A stretch of DNA of 64,000 nt from Chryseobacterium sp. POL2 (lineage in GTDB: Bacteria; Bacteroidota; Bacteroidia; Flavobacteriales; Weeksellaceae). Positions 16,988 through 26,351 of the stretch are shown here, in pieces. Each line of letters starts with the position of its first letter. The stretch's first letter is position 1. The stretch spans positions 2,542,001 to 2,606,000 of the forward strand of contig NZ_CP049298.1 in NCBI RefSeq assembly GCF_011058315.1, written 5' to 3'. The notes below the pieces were generated by a model that did not search any database, was not told the DNA's origin, and was given only the letters and a program-made list of their open reading frames with translations. Both the position numbers and the translations under genes were made by a program.

Positions 16988-17668
16988 ATGAGAATAGCAA
17001 AAAAAATAATTTTTGGATTAGCATTGATATTTGGTTTCATCGCTATGGCACAAAATGTTGTGTTAAGCAGCGTGGTGAAATCCAACGACAATCAGGATAA
17101 ATTCCTTTACAAAATAAATCCCGAAACGACCAAAGGAGACTATCTCGGTGAGATTTTGGTGAACGGATTTTCCAATGACGATGTTGCGGTTTTTGATGCT
17201 GTTTATAAAAAAGCAAAACAAGTGGGCGCCAACACATTTTCTTGGAAAAAACCCGACGGAATGGAAGATGAGGCCTTCAATCCCAATCATTATTTTTTGA
17301 GTTTGTATTATACGCCAGCTTCAGAAATTCCGCAAGAATATAACACGATTTATTTGGTAGCATCCTCCAAGAATGACCAAAAAATTAGCATTAACAAAGA
17401 TAAAATGAATTTAAAAGAAAGACATTTTATCAGAAAAACATTTAGTCCAGGACAAGAAATTACGGTTTCTACAAGACAATTTTTAGGAAGCGGAATAAAA
17501 GTCACAGGAAAAGAAGAACACCCAGCACAGTATTTCCAAATCTCCAATTTCAAAGTCAAGGAAAACCAGAGCATGTACGGCGGCATTAATATAAAATCCA
17601 GCGACATTATCGGGTTAGAGCGTTCTTACGGTGATTTTTTAACAACGATCTATACAGAACAGAAATAA
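16988..17668 (+). CDS. Exported protein of unknown function
   Basis: A 226-residue protein with a clear signal peptide (MRIAKKIIFGLALIFGFIAMAQ). The mature part is rich in beta-type sequence and has no domain I can name. 'DVAVFDAVYKKAKQVGANTFSW' looks like a mixed alpha/beta segment. There is no Cys, no lipobox and no T9SS tail, so a periplasmic location is most likely. It ends at a shared terminator with the convergent helicase gene. Confidence 0.6.
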   Translation: MRIAKKIIFGLALIFGFIAMAQNVVLSSVVKSNDNQDKFLYKINPETTKGDYLGEILVNGFSNDDVAVFDAVYKKAKQVGANTFSWKKPDGMEDEAFNPNHYFLSLYYTPASEIPQEYNTIYLVASSKNDQKISINKDKMNLKERHFIRKTFSPGQEITVSTRQFLGSGIKVTGKEEHPAQYFQISNFKVKENQSMYGGINIKSSDIIGLERSYGDFLTTIYTEQK

Positions 17669-17670
17669 TC

Positions 17671-17698
17671 AAAAAAACATCTCAATCGAGATGTTTTT
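17671..17698. terminator. Bidirectional terminator between the exported protein and helicase genes
   Basis: The stem ACATCTC / GAGATGT (17677-17683, 17688-17694) has a 4-nt loop and is flanked by an A-run on the left and a T-run on the right, so it works in both directions. The hairpin overlaps the last codons of the minus-strand helicase gene. Confidence 0.85.
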
Positions 17699-19829
17699 CG
17701 TTTTTTATATTTAAAAAAAAGTTCCAAAGCAATCGTATTTCATTGTACTCGAATTCCGGTGGAAGCACCGCTTTCCAATCGTTGAGATTGTCTTGTGGAT
17801 TTTCCTTGAAAACCTTTTCAAAATCATTAAATTTTTCTTTTGGGTAAATTCTCAACATGTCTTTTTTATCCAAAATACCTTGCTCAGCAAATTTTCCTAA
17901 ATGGCCATACACCGTTGACACGACCAATCCGCGTTCTTTAGCCACTTCTGCCAAAGTTTTTCCTTCTTGGAACATCTGGAAACTTAAGATATGCGTTGGG
18001 ACTTTTTTAATTTTTGAAGAAATTTCGACATCCTTGCTTTTATCAAACAAATCGACATTTAGCAATTGTGCGTCTTTGATATCATTGAGATATTCTTGCA
18101 TATCATCAACCCAAATTTTAAAATCTTCGTTGTAGGCTTTTAGCCCTTTTACGCCTTTGGTTGTTGCATAGAAATCTTTTAAAGGAACAAATATTTTCTC
18201 ATTAACATTGCTAAAAAAGAAATTAACGGCGCCTTTAGCTTTTTCCTCAACTTGTTGCCAATCACTTTCCTGACTGATGAATTTTTGAGTCAGTTGTTTT
18301 AAAACTTTTTCAAACTTATTGAAGATTTGTACCAGATTTTGGATTTCGGGTTTTAGACTTTGGTAAAGATTTTTCTTTTGTTCGCGGTCCAGATAACGAC
18401 TATCTTTTCCACTATTAAACCAAATTTCCAATGTCGGTGCAAACCAAGTGCAGTCCAATCTTCGGATCACTTTTTCGATGCTGTAATCGTATTTTTCGGC
18501 TTCCAAAATTGCCTCCATTCTGTCATTCGCATTCGTGGAGGTCTGGAACTGTGCGACACGATGGTCTTTAAAAATAACATCGGGCGTGATTCGGGATTTT
18601 AAAACAATACCTTCCAAAGTTCGGCAACGCGACAACGCCACATAAACTTGGCCAGAAGCAAAACTTTTTCCAGCATCGATAATCAAACGGTCAAAGGTTA
18701 AACCTTGACTTTTATGAATGGTAACCGCCCAAGCCAAACGTATTGGATATTGTTTGAAACTACCCAAAACCTCTTCGGTAATATTTTTTTCAGAATCGAG
18801 GCTGTATTTTTTTTGTTCCCAAATTTCAGGTTTTATAGTAAATTCTTCCTGACTGCCGTCCAAAACAACACTTATCTCGTCTCCGTTGATGTAGGTGATT
18901 TCTGCTAATTTTCCATTGTAATATAGCTTATCTGGCGAGGTGTCATTTCTGATAAACATGATTTGAGCGCCTACTTTTAGTTCAAGTGTTTGCTCATTTG
19001 GATATTGACTTTCTTTAAAATCGCCAACAATTTCAGCATCGAAATAATGAGAACGATTGCCAAGCTCTTTTAATTTGCGTTGGTTAATTTCGTCGGCTTG
19101 TCGATTGTGAGAACATAGATAGACGTAAGATTCTTCTTTTGGCTCAAAATCGGGATCGTAGCGAGCGTTTAGTTCGTTAAAATCAATGTTTTCAGTATCT
19201 CCATTTCGGATGGCGTTTAGTATCTCAAGGAATTTTTCATCGCTTTGTCGATATACTTTGCGAAGTTCAATGGTGATAATGGGATAGTTTTCTAAAGCTT
19301 TTGCGTGGAAAAAAAATGGCGAAGCATAATATTGATTCAATAAATATTCGTCCCGAACAACAGGCGGTAATTGGTAAAGATCACCAATGAACAGCATCTG
19401 CACACCACCAAATTTTAGTGGATTACGTCGAATATGACGTAGCGCAAAATCCATCATGTCCAAGACATCTGCGCGCAACATTGACACTTCGTCGATGATG
19501 ATAACTTCTATCTCGCGAAGTAGTTTTAATTTATCTTTTCGATATTTGAAATGAGGCATCAGATCCGCAATGTTGTTAGCAAGATTTTGGTCGATACGCT
19601 CTGTCGTAGGGATAAAAGTCCGAAGTGGTAATCCAAACATCGAGTGGATGGTGACGCCACCAGCATTGATTGCCGCAATACCTGTTGGCGCGATAATGAT
19701 ATGTTTTTTCTGAGTTTTCTTTACGAAATTATTTAGGAAAGTTGTTTTTCCCGTTCCTGCTTTTCCTGTTAAAAAAATACTGCGATTGGTATGTTCAATC
19801 AAGTCAAATAAAGCCTCATTCTGTTCCAT
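17682..19829 (-). CDS. Pif1/RecD-like SF1 helicase with C-terminal helix-turn-helix region
   Basis: A 715-residue superfamily 1 DNA helicase. Walker A GKAGTGKTT is at 22-30, Walker B 'IIIDEVSML' at about 110-118, 'GDLYQLPPV' near 149-157, and motif VI-type 'WAVTIHKSQGLTFDR' near 372-386. The C-terminal third has no helicase motifs; it includes 'KTLAEVAKERGLVVSTVYGHLGKFAEQG', a helix-turn-helix resembling the HTH found at the end of RecQ-like proteins. It starts 11 nt after ruvC, so both are probably one operon, suggesting work on branched DNA. Such helicases are common in Bacteroidota; the precise role is not known. Confidence 0.88.
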   Translation of the reverse strand: MEQNEALFDLIEHTNRSIFLTGKAGTGKTTFLNNFVKKTQKKHIIIAPTGIAAINAGGVTIHSMFGLPLRTFIPTTERIDQNLANNIADLMPHFKYRKDKLKLLREIEVIIIDEVSMLRADVLDMMDFALRHIRRNPLKFGGVQMLFIGDLYQLPPVVRDEYLLNQYYASPFFFHAKALENYPIITIELRKVYRQSDEKFLEILNAIRNGDTENIDFNELNARYDPDFEPKEESYVYLCSHNRQADEINQRKLKELGNRSHYFDAEIVGDFKESQYPNEQTLELKVGAQIMFIRNDTSPDKLYYNGKLAEITYINGDEISVVLDGSQEEFTIKPEIWEQKKYSLDSEKNITEEVLGSFKQYPIRLAWAVTIHKSQGLTFDRLIIDAGKSFASGQVYVALSRCRTLEGIVLKSRITPDVIFKDHRVAQFQTSTNANDRMEAILEAEKYDYSIEKVIRRLDCTWFAPTLEIWFNSGKDSRYLDREQKKNLYQSLKPEIQNLVQIFNKFEKVLKQLTQKFISQESDWQQVEEKAKGAVNFFFSNVNEKIFVPLKDFYATTKGVKGLKAYNEDFKIWVDDMQEYLNDIKDAQLLNVDLFDKSKDVEISSKIKKVPTHILSFQMFQEGKTLAEVAKERGLVVSTVYGHLGKFAEQGILDKKDMLRIYPKEKFNDFEKVFKENPQDNLNDWKAVLPPEFEYNEIRLLWNFFLNIKNEKHLD

Positions 19830-19840
19830 AAAAAATAAGT

Positions 19841-20395
19841 TTATTTAATTCGATTAGGATTTTGTTTTAGAAAACTGTCCCAACCAGAGTAGGATTTTTC
19901 TGTCGAAAGATTTCCAGAATTAAAATGATGACAAACCGCCACAGCCAGACCGTCCGAAGCATCCAGATATTTGGTCGGAAATTCTTTTAGGTTCAAAAGT
20001 TTTTGCAACATTCCTGCAACTTGTTCTTTGCTGGCATTTCCATTTCCGGTGATGGCCATTTTAATTTTCTTAGGAGAATATTCAACAATTGGAACATCGC
20101 GATGCAAACTTGCGGCCATTGCCACGCCTTGTGCGCGACCTAATTTCAACATACTTTGGACATTTTTCCCAAAGAAAGGTGCTTCCAAAGCAACTTCATC
20201 AGGATGATATTCATCAATCAAAGAAAGGGTGCGGTCGAAGATGTGTTTTAGTTTTATTTCGTGGGTTTCATATTTCTTAAGAATAAGTTCATGAATGGCT
20301 AGTAGCGACATTTTGCCACCTTTTATGGTGATAATTCCAAAGCCCATTACGGCGGTTCCTGGGTCGATTCCTAAGATGATTTTTTCGGTTTGCAT
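19841..20395 (-). CDS. ruvC: Holliday junction resolvase RuvC
   Basis: A 184-residue crossover junction endonuclease of the usual length. The RNase H-like core is 'LGIDPGTAVMGFGI' (catalytic Asp11), 'EVALEAPFFGKNVQS' (catalytic Glu), and 'DASDGLAVAVCHHF' with the C-terminal Asp residues. It cuts Holliday junctions with RuvAB. It leads a two-gene operon with the downstream Pif1-like helicase. Confidence 0.95.
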   Translation of the reverse strand: MQTEKIILGIDPGTAVMGFGIITIKGGKMSLLAIHELILKKYETHEIKLKHIFDRTLSLIDEYHPDEVALEAPFFGKNVQSMLKLGRAQGVAMAASLHRDVPIVEYSPKKIKMAITGNGNASKEQVAGMLQKLLNLKEFPTKYLDASDGLAVAVCHHFNSGNLSTEKSYSGWDSFLKQNPNRIK

Positions 20396-20400
20396 TAGCG

Positions 20401-20408
20401 CAAAGTTA
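20401..20408 (-). promoter_or_regulatory. -7 box TAACTTTG for ruvC
   Basis: On the minus strand this reads TAACTTTG, matching TAnnTTTG, 6 nt before the ruvC ATG. A TTTG lies about 25 nt further upstream, slightly beyond the usual spacing. The ruvC leader would be very short. Confidence 0.5.
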
Positions 20409-20497
20409 CGTTAAGATTTTTAAAATATTAAATCAAAATGAGCATTGAATTAAATAAAAGCTTACTTTTAATAATCACAAAATATCACTAATTAATT

Positions 20498-23239
20498 ATG
20501 AAAAAACTTTTACTAGCCTCGGCTTTTAGCTTTGGATTTGGTGTAATGCCAATTGCTATTTATGCGCAAAAAAGTGCTGTAGAATCGCCAGTTTACGTTA
20601 GTAATACTGAAGGAATTAAGGAGTATAATCTTAAAAATGGTCTTAAAATATTATTAATTCCAGATGCTTCACAAAGTAATATGGTTGTTAATATTATCTA
20701 CAATGTTGGTTCTCGACACGAAGGTTATGGTGAGAAAGGTATGGCCCATTTGCTGGAACACATGCTTTTCAAAAGCACCAAAAAATTAGGTGACATCAAA
20801 AAACAATTGTCGGATAAAGGAGGTGCTGCCAACGGTACAACGTGGTATGACAGGACCAATTATTACGAAGTTTTCCCTTCTAGTGACGAGAATCTTCGTT
20901 GGGCTTTGGAGATGGAAGCCGATAGAATGATAAATGCAACAATTCTTCAGTCAGATTTGGATAAAGAATTTTCTGTGGTAAGAAACGAGTTCGAGATTGG
21001 AGAAAATAACCCAGGCAGTGTGTTGCAAGAACGTATTGTCTCAACGGCTTATTTGTGGCACAACTACGGAAACTCAACCATCGGTAGCAAAGAAGATATC
21101 GAACGTGTTAAAGCACCGACATTGAGAAAGTTTTATGAAAAATTTTATCAACCCGATAATGCAACATTGATTGTTGCTGGTAAATTCGATGAGAAAAAAG
21201 CTTTGGATTATGTATCACAATATTTTGCACCTATCCCGAAGCCGACAAGAGTTATTGATCCAACATACACCGTAGAACCAGCACAGGACGGAGAACGTTT
21301 TATCGAATTGAAGCGATCTGGTGACAGCAAAGTTGTCGGAGCATTATACCATACCGCGCCTTTTGCGGATAAAGATTACGCGGCTTTGGACGCACTAAGT
21401 GAAATTTTAACTTCGGATCCTTCGGGGTATTTGTATAAAGCATTTATTGACACGCACAAGGCCGCTTCTGTGTACGGGTGGCAACCAACGGTTCGTGATG
21501 CGAGTTATTTATATTTTGGCCTAGAAGTTCCGAATGATAAAGATGTTAAAGCGACACAAGAAGAGTTTAGAAAAGAGTTGGATAAAGTGGCCAATATCAA
21601 ATATACCGATGATGATGTAAAACGTGCCAAAGCCAAACTTCTAAAACAAGTTGAAAATATTAAAAACAATACCATCAATTATGCTATTAGCTTAACCGAA
21701 GTTATTGGTGCTGGCAATCACAAACTTTTTATGCTGTATCGTGATAATGTTGAACAATTAACCAAAGCCGATATCCAACGCGTTGCAGAAAAATATTTTA
21801 GAAGTAATAACCGTACAATAGGCGCTTTTATACCAACAAAAGATGAAGTTCGTGTTAAAAACACCGAATATTCTGACAGCCAAATTGCAAGTTTAACCAA
21901 AGATTATAAAGGTAAAGCATTAGAAAAAGAAGCCGCAGCTTTTGAAGCTTCCATCAAAAATTTAAAAGCCAATCTTACAGTGTCTACATTAAATAATGGC
22001 CTTAAATATGGCCTAATTAAAAAAGAAATAAAAGGAAACAAAATGCTGGCGAGTTTTCGTTTTCCAATTGGCAATGTAAAGGATTTAACAGGTAAGTCAG
22101 ACGTTGGATCATTAATGGCTCAAGTGCTTAAAACGGGAACGAAATCCCATACCAAAGAGCAGATCCAAGACATGTTGGACGAGTGGAAGACCAATCTTAA
22201 CTTCGGATTTAGCGGTCAGACTTTATTTGTAAACATTAATACCTACAAAGAAAATTTCCCTAAGGTGATGAATTTGGTGAAAGAAATTTTAACTGAATCT
22301 ACTTTCCCAGAAGCGGAATTGGTGAAAACTGTTAACGAATATAATACTTACCTAGAATCTTCGTTGAACGATCCACAGGCTTTAGCTTTTACAGAGATTG
22401 AGCGTCAAAGTACAGCTTATCCGAAAGAAAGCATCTATTACACGCCATCAACAAAAGAACAAATAGAAAATAACAAAAAAGTGACGCGTCAACAACTCTT
22501 AGATTTTTATTCAAATATGCTAGGTGCTAATAATGGCGTAGGTTCTGTAGTCGGCGATTTGGACGGAAAAACAGTTTCTGGATTGATAGAGTCAACCTTC
22601 GGAAATTGGAATTCTAAATCGAAATACGAGTATATCAAACCAGAATTATTCGGAACTAAAAAATTAGATAAAGATTATTTGACGCCAGATAAAGAGAATG
22701 GCGCAGCGGTTGGCCGTATCAATTTTGCTATGAATCGTAATAGTGCAGATTATCCTGCAATGATGATGGCGAACGAAATTCTTGGAAGTGGCGGTTTCTT
22801 GTCTGCGCGTATTCCGATGCGTTTGCGCGAGAAAGACGGCATTAGTTATGGTGCGGGTTCTTTCATGAATATTCCGGTGAATAACGACGTTGCGTCTTGG
22901 TCTTGGTATGCACTTTTTAATCCGACAAAAAAAGAGGCTGTTAACAAAGCTGTGAAAGAGGAAATTGCAAAAGCGCTTAAAGATGGTTTCACAGCAGAAG
23001 AATTGAAATCTAATTTGACATCGTGGCTTAACTCTAGAAAAACTGGATTGGGGAACGATAATACTTTAATGAATCTTGTCAATACGCAATTGCAATATGG
23101 CGTTTCACTAGATGAATATGACAAGTTGGAAAAAGAAGTTTCTACGTTGAAGTTGGATCAAGTCAACGCTGTTTTAAGAAAATATATTTCTGAAGACAGG
23201 TTAACTTCTGTCTATGCAGGTGATTTTAATAAAAAATAA
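20498..23239 (+). CDS. M16 family zinc metallopeptidase (two-domain, exported)
   Basis: A 913-residue exported peptidase. The signal peptide ends at about 'AIYAQ'. The N-terminal M16 unit has the inverted zinc motif HLLEH (84-88) with Glu164 in 'VRNEFE' as third ligand. The second unit, from about residue 480 ('TVSTLNNGLKYGLIKKEIKGNK'), lacks HxxEH but keeps the substrate-binding 'LREKDGISYGAGSF' motif. This layout is that of pitrilysin/insulinase-like periplasmic peptidases of Bacteroidota. The substrate is unknown. It is transcribed divergently from ruvC and ends at a strong terminator. Confidence 0.92.
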   Translation: MKKLLLASAFSFGFGVMPIAIYAQKSAVESPVYVSNTEGIKEYNLKNGLKILLIPDASQSNMVVNIIYNVGSRHEGYGEKGMAHLLEHMLFKSTKKLGDIKKQLSDKGGAANGTTWYDRTNYYEVFPSSDENLRWALEMEADRMINATILQSDLDKEFSVVRNEFEIGENNPGSVLQERIVSTAYLWHNYGNSTIGSKEDIERVKAPTLRKFYEKFYQPDNATLIVAGKFDEKKALDYVSQYFAPIPKPTRVIDPTYTVEPAQDGERFIELKRSGDSKVVGALYHTAPFADKDYAALDALSEILTSDPSGYLYKAFIDTHKAASVYGWQPTVRDASYLYFGLEVPNDKDVKATQEEFRKELDKVANIKYTDDDVKRAKAKLLKQVENIKNNTINYAISLTEVIGAGNHKLFMLYRDNVEQLTKADIQRVAEKYFRSNNRTIGAFIPTKDEVRVKNTEYSDSQIASLTKDYKGKALEKEAAAFEASIKNLKANLTVSTLNNGLKYGLIKKEIKGNKMLASFRFPIGNVKDLTGKSDVGSLMAQVLKTGTKSHTKEQIQDMLDEWKTNLNFGFSGQTLFVNINTYKENFPKVMNLVKEILTESTFPEAELVKTVNEYNTYLESSLNDPQALAFTEIERQSTAYPKESIYYTPSTKEQIENNKKVTRQQLLDFYSNMLGANNGVGSVVGDLDGKTVSGLIESTFGNWNSKSKYEYIKPELFGTKKLDKDYLTPDKENGAAVGRINFAMNRNSADYPAMMMANEILGSGGFLSARIPMRLREKDGISYGAGSFMNIPVNNDVASWSWYALFNPTKKEAVNKAVKEEIAKALKDGFTAEELKSNLTSWLNSRKTGLGNDNTLMNLVNTQLQYGVSLDEYDKLEKEVSTLKLDQVNAVLRKYISEDRLTSVYAGDFNKK

Positions 23240-23261
23240 AAAGCATTAAATAATTTTAAAC

Positions 23262-23292
23262 AAAAAGTCCAAGTATTTCGCTTGGACTTTTT
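23262..23292. terminator. Bidirectional terminator between M16 peptidase and hemH
   Basis: A perfect 12-bp stem (AAAAAGTCCAAG with CTTGGACTTTTT) with a 7-nt loop lies between two convergent genes. A-rich and T-rich flanks make it work in both directions. Confidence 0.9.
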
Positions 23293-23321
23293 ATTTATTT
23301 TTGAAAAGCTTGAACAGATTT

Positions 23322-24380
23322 TTAAACCAAATAAAACTCGTTCAGTCTTTCCTCGCAAAGAGTTTTTACGACATTAATCCATTGGTCTTCGTCGTTAAGA
23401 CAAGGGATGTAGTGGAAGTTTTCGCCACCTGCATGGAGGAATTCTTCTTTACCTTCGACCGATATTTCTTCTAAAGTTTCTAGACAATCGGATACAAAAG
23501 CAGGACAAACCACAGCGATATTTTTGATTCCTTTTTTCGGGATCGATTCAAAAGTTTCATCGGTATAAGGCTCAACCCATTTGTCTTTTCCAAGTCGAGA
23601 TTGGAAAGAAACAATCACCTTTTCTTTTGGAATGCCCAATTTTGCAATGACTAGTTCTGTCGTTTTGTAGCATTGATGTCTGTAACAATAGGCGTTGTGT
23701 GTTTCCACTTGGCTGTTGATACAGTTAGCATCATCGATTTTACAAGTCTTAGAAGGATCGGTTTTATAAAGGTGCCTTTCCGGAACGCCATGATACGAAA
23801 ACTGTAAAGCATCAAAATTTCTAGGTAATTTTTCCTTAATACTTTCAGCTAAACAATCGATATAATCTTCTCGATCGTAAAATGGCTGAACATAATTAAT
23901 TTTAACTTCCGGGAATTTTTTCTTGCGTACAGCTTCTGCTTTTTCTATAACTGTTTCTGTCGTACTCATCGCATATTGCGGATAGAGTGGGAACAAAACA
24001 ATCTCTGTAACGCCTTGTTCAACGAGTTTTTTAATTCCTGTTTCTATGCTAGGTTCTGCATAGCGCATTCCGATTTCTACCGGGACATCAACCAGCTTTT
24101 GAAGTTTCTCTTGGATTTGTTGTGTTATGACAATCAGCGGAGAACCTTTTTCTGTCCAAACTGTTTTGTACGCTTCTGCAGATTTTGCGGGGCGTGTTTT
24201 CAAAATAATGCCTTGCACAAGAAGCGCACGACCAATCCAGCGATAATCGATAACTCTTTCGTCCATCAAAAATTCGTCAAGATAATCTTTAACATCTTCC
24301 ACAGATGTCGATTTGGGCGAACCTAGATTAACGAGTAAAATGCCTTTTCGTTGCTTAGCGTGTAGCTTGTTGGTATCCAA
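23322..24380 (-). CDS. hemH: Ferrochelatase
   Basis: A 352-residue enzyme that inserts Fe2+ into a porphyrin in haem synthesis. The family start is 'KGILLVNLGSPKSTSVEDVKDYLDEFL', with 'LFPLYPQYAMSTT', the catalytic-His region 'FSYHGVPERHLY' and 'SFQSRLGKDKWVEPYTDE' following. Clustered Cys residues between 'SKTCKIDDANC' and 'YCYRHQC' resemble the insert seen in many bacterial ferrochelatases. It lies 59 nt downstream of an Fe-S carrier gene, linking two iron-cofactor functions. Confidence 0.95.
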   Translation of the reverse strand: MDTNKLHAKQRKGILLVNLGSPKSTSVEDVKDYLDEFLMDERVIDYRWIGRALLVQGIILKTRPAKSAEAYKTVWTEKGSPLIVITQQIQEKLQKLVDVPVEIGMRYAEPSIETGIKKLVEQGVTEIVLFPLYPQYAMSTTETVIEKAEAVRKKKFPEVKINYVQPFYDREDYIDCLAESIKEKLPRNFDALQFSYHGVPERHLYKTDPSKTCKIDDANCINSQVETHNAYCYRHQCYKTTELVIAKLGIPKEKVIVSFQSRLGKDKWVEPYTDETFESIPKKGIKNIAVVCPAFVSDCLETLEEISVEGKEEFLHAGGENFHYIPCLNDEDQWINVVKTLCEERLNEFYLV

Positions 24381-24439
24381 TGTTTGATTTTAAATTTGAG
24401 TAAAGTTCTGATGTTTTCCATCAACGATTACAAAAGTGA

Positions 24440-25318
24440 TTAGCCATTAACAGCTTCTACTTTGTCCACTAAATCTGGTACAAATTGTTTTAAAATATTT
24501 TCGATGCCATTTTTAAGGGTTGCAGTGGAAGAAGGACAACCGCTACATGCGCCTTGTAAAAGCATTTTAGCTGTTTTGCTCTCTTCATCATATTCCATCA
24601 AGGAGATTTTTCCACCATCGTTTTCTACAGCTGGAGCAACATATTCCATGAGGATATCGCTGATTTTTTGCTCGTTATCGGTATAGTCACGATTTAAAAT
24701 TTTCTGAACTGGATTCTCATGCGGATGAGGCTCGATGTTTGAAACTTCGCCTCCTGCCTGAAGATAATCAGCAACTTTGGAACGAACTTGCGTCATAATC
24801 TGGTGCCATTCGTATTGATTGTCTTTGGTGACAGCCACAAAATTATCACTGATGAAAATTTCTTTTACAAAATCGAATTCGTCGAAAAGCGCTTTTGCTA
24901 AAGGTACAAGCTCTGCGTCTTGTGCATTTTTGCATTCGAGAAAGCCGTCCAAAAGCAATTTGTTAGAAACGAATTTCATCACCGCTGGATTGGGCGTCAT
25001 CTCCGAATAGATTTGGTACAATTCTTTTTTCTTTTGAAGGTAAATTCTTGGATTTGCCAAAAGTTCGTCTTCAATAACATTTTTAAGACTTTCCGTAATA
25101 TGTTCCCATTCTACAGAATCTTCTTTGGCTACCGCGATGAAGTTAGCCGTGATAAAAATACGACTTACAAAAGGGTAGTTAAACAATTCTTGAGCTAATG
25201 GAATTTCCGAAATGTCGGAGTCTCTATCGAGTTCTAAAGATCCTGGAACAAGGTTGTAATCGGCTACAAACTTTAGGACTTTAGGATTTTCTGTTGGTTC
25301 TATTAAAATTTGTCTCAT
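24440..25318 (-). CDS. Nfu-type Fe-S cluster scaffold with duplicated N-terminal domain
   Basis: A 292-residue protein starting at the ATG complementary to 25316-25318 (MRQILIEPTENPKVLKF). A 64-codon upstream extension would run through a promoter and into a repeat element and is rejected. Two Nfu N-terminal domains occur in tandem ('PTENPKVLKFVADYNL' and 'MTPNPAVMKFVSNKLL', each ending in an 'EW..I' helix), followed by the NifU C-terminal domain with the cluster-binding 'CSGC' motif. It would carry 4Fe-4S clusters to apoproteins. Confidence 0.92.
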   Translation of the reverse strand: MRQILIEPTENPKVLKFVADYNLVPGSLELDRDSDISEIPLAQELFNYPFVSRIFITANFIAVAKEDSVEWEHITESLKNVIEDELLANPRIYLQKKKELYQIYSEMTPNPAVMKFVSNKLLLDGFLECKNAQDAELVPLAKALFDEFDFVKEIFISDNFVAVTKDNQYEWHQIMTQVRSKVADYLQAGGEVSNIEPHPHENPVQKILNRDYTDNEQKISDILMEYVAPAVENDGGKISLMEYDEESKTAKMLLQGACSGCPSSTATLKNGIENILKQFVPDLVDKVEAVNG

Positions 25319-25337
25319 TGACTGATTTTTTCTCTTA

Positions 25338-25345
25338 CAAAAATA
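25338..25345 (-). promoter_or_regulatory. -7 box TATTTTTG for the nfu gene
   Basis: The minus strand reads TATTTTTG, matching TAnnTTTG, 20 nt before the chosen nfu start. No convincing -33 element was found. It supports the shorter nfu start. Confidence 0.45.
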
Positions 25346-25467
25346 TCGTAATTTGGTGGAAGAAAAAAATGTGGCAGGATAAGCTATTTCTCGAAAGCTT
25401 GAAGAATAGGGTTTTAGGTGTTTTTGATTTTTTCTATATAGCTTATTTGTAATAGAATGACAAAATT

Positions 25468-25560
25468 CTAGCCCCGATTGTAGCATTTGTTTGAGCTCTT
25501 TGCAAAACAAGGCATAAGCTATGGCTTTGCAAAAGCGAGTGCGGAAAGCGGGAATAGCTT
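25468..25560 (-). repeat. Dispersed hairpin repeat, copy D
   Basis: On the minus strand it begins with a GCTATTCCCGCTTTCCGC-type end, has a Y-rich arm (CTTTTGC), a near-palindromic centre (CATAGCTTATG), a GCAAAGAGCT arm and a CAATCGGGGCTAG end. These ends match copies at 35386, 42485 and 50021. It sits between divergent nfu and gamma-carbonic anhydrase genes. The rest of the 283-nt gap shows only the nfu -7 box. Confidence 0.65.
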
Positions 25561-25602
25561 CAAAAAAGAATAAAATAATTAGCTGATAATAAATTTATAA
25601 AA

Positions 25603-26118
25603 ATGGCAATAGTTAAAGAACTTTTGGGGAAAACGCCCAAAATAGGTGAAAATACGTGGCTTGCAGAGACGGCAACTATCGTAGGAGATGTGGAGATGGG
25701 AAAAGATTGCAGCGTTTGGTTCAATGCGGTGATAAGAGGGGATGTACATTACATCAAAATAGGTGATCGTGTAAATATCCAAGACAACGCGATGGTGCAT
25801 TGTACTTACCAAAAAAGTCCAACAGTTATTGGAAATAACGTGTCCATAGGACATAACGCTATTGTGCATGGTTGTACTTTGAAAGATAATGTGTTGATAG
25901 GGATGGGGGCTATTGTAATGGATGATTGCGTTATAGAAAGTAATTCTATTGTCGCGGCTGGCGCGGTTGTAACGGCAAATACCCATATTAGCGAAGGTGA
26001 AATTTGGGCAGGCGTTCCTGCAAAAAAAGTGAAAGATGTGTCGCAACAATTAATAGAAGGCGAAATCAACCGAATTGCCAATAATTACATGAAATATTCT
26101 AGTTGGTATAAAGAATAA
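25603..26118 (+). CDS. Gamma-carbonic-anhydrase-like hexapeptide protein
   Basis: A 171-residue left-handed beta-helix protein with hexapeptide repeats ('TIVGDVEMGKDCSVWFNAVIRGD', 'NNVSIGHNAIVHG', 'DNVLIGMGAIVMD'). Three His at 66, 84 and 89 fit the zinc ligands of gamma-class carbonic anhydrases, without the acidic loop of archaeal Cam. 'EIWAGVPAKKVKDV' is the usual end. Carbonic anhydrase activity varies in this group, so the function is only probable. A terminator follows. Confidence 0.85.
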   Translation: MAIVKELLGKTPKIGENTWLAETATIVGDVEMGKDCSVWFNAVIRGDVHYIKIGDRVNIQDNAMVHCTYQKSPTVIGNNVSIGHNAIVHGCTLKDNVLIGMGAIVMDDCVIESNSIVAAGAVVTANTHISEGEIWAGVPAKKVKDVSQQLIEGEINRIANNYMKYSSWYKE

Positions 26119-26145
26119 TATTGGTGGTTCATATCATTTTATTAG

Positions 26146-26187
26146 ACTCTTTTCTCGAGATATTTTTTAATGAGAAAAGAGTTTTTT
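26146..26187 (+). terminator. Terminator after the gamma-carbonic anhydrase gene
   Basis: A perfect 11-bp stem (ACTCTTTTCTC with GAGAAAAGAGT), a 15-nt loop and a T-run. The following stretch to 26351 is AT-rich and shows no recognisable feature. Confidence 0.8.
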
Positions 26188-26351
26188 GTTTATAATACCG
26201 GCGTTGGTGTTATTTTGTAAAAATAAATTTCAAATTTAAAATTAGGATAATTGTCTTGGCATATTTTTCGCTACTTGGCAAAGCCTATTACTATTTGTAA
26301 CAATATATAGTTTTAAATGACAAATTGTAATATCTAAAAAATGAAATAAAC

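Noticed and set aside
25319-25510. 64-codon N-terminal extension of the Nfu protein
   Set aside because: It runs through a -7 box and into the dispersed hairpin repeat, and the family start is MRQILIEPTENP at 25318.
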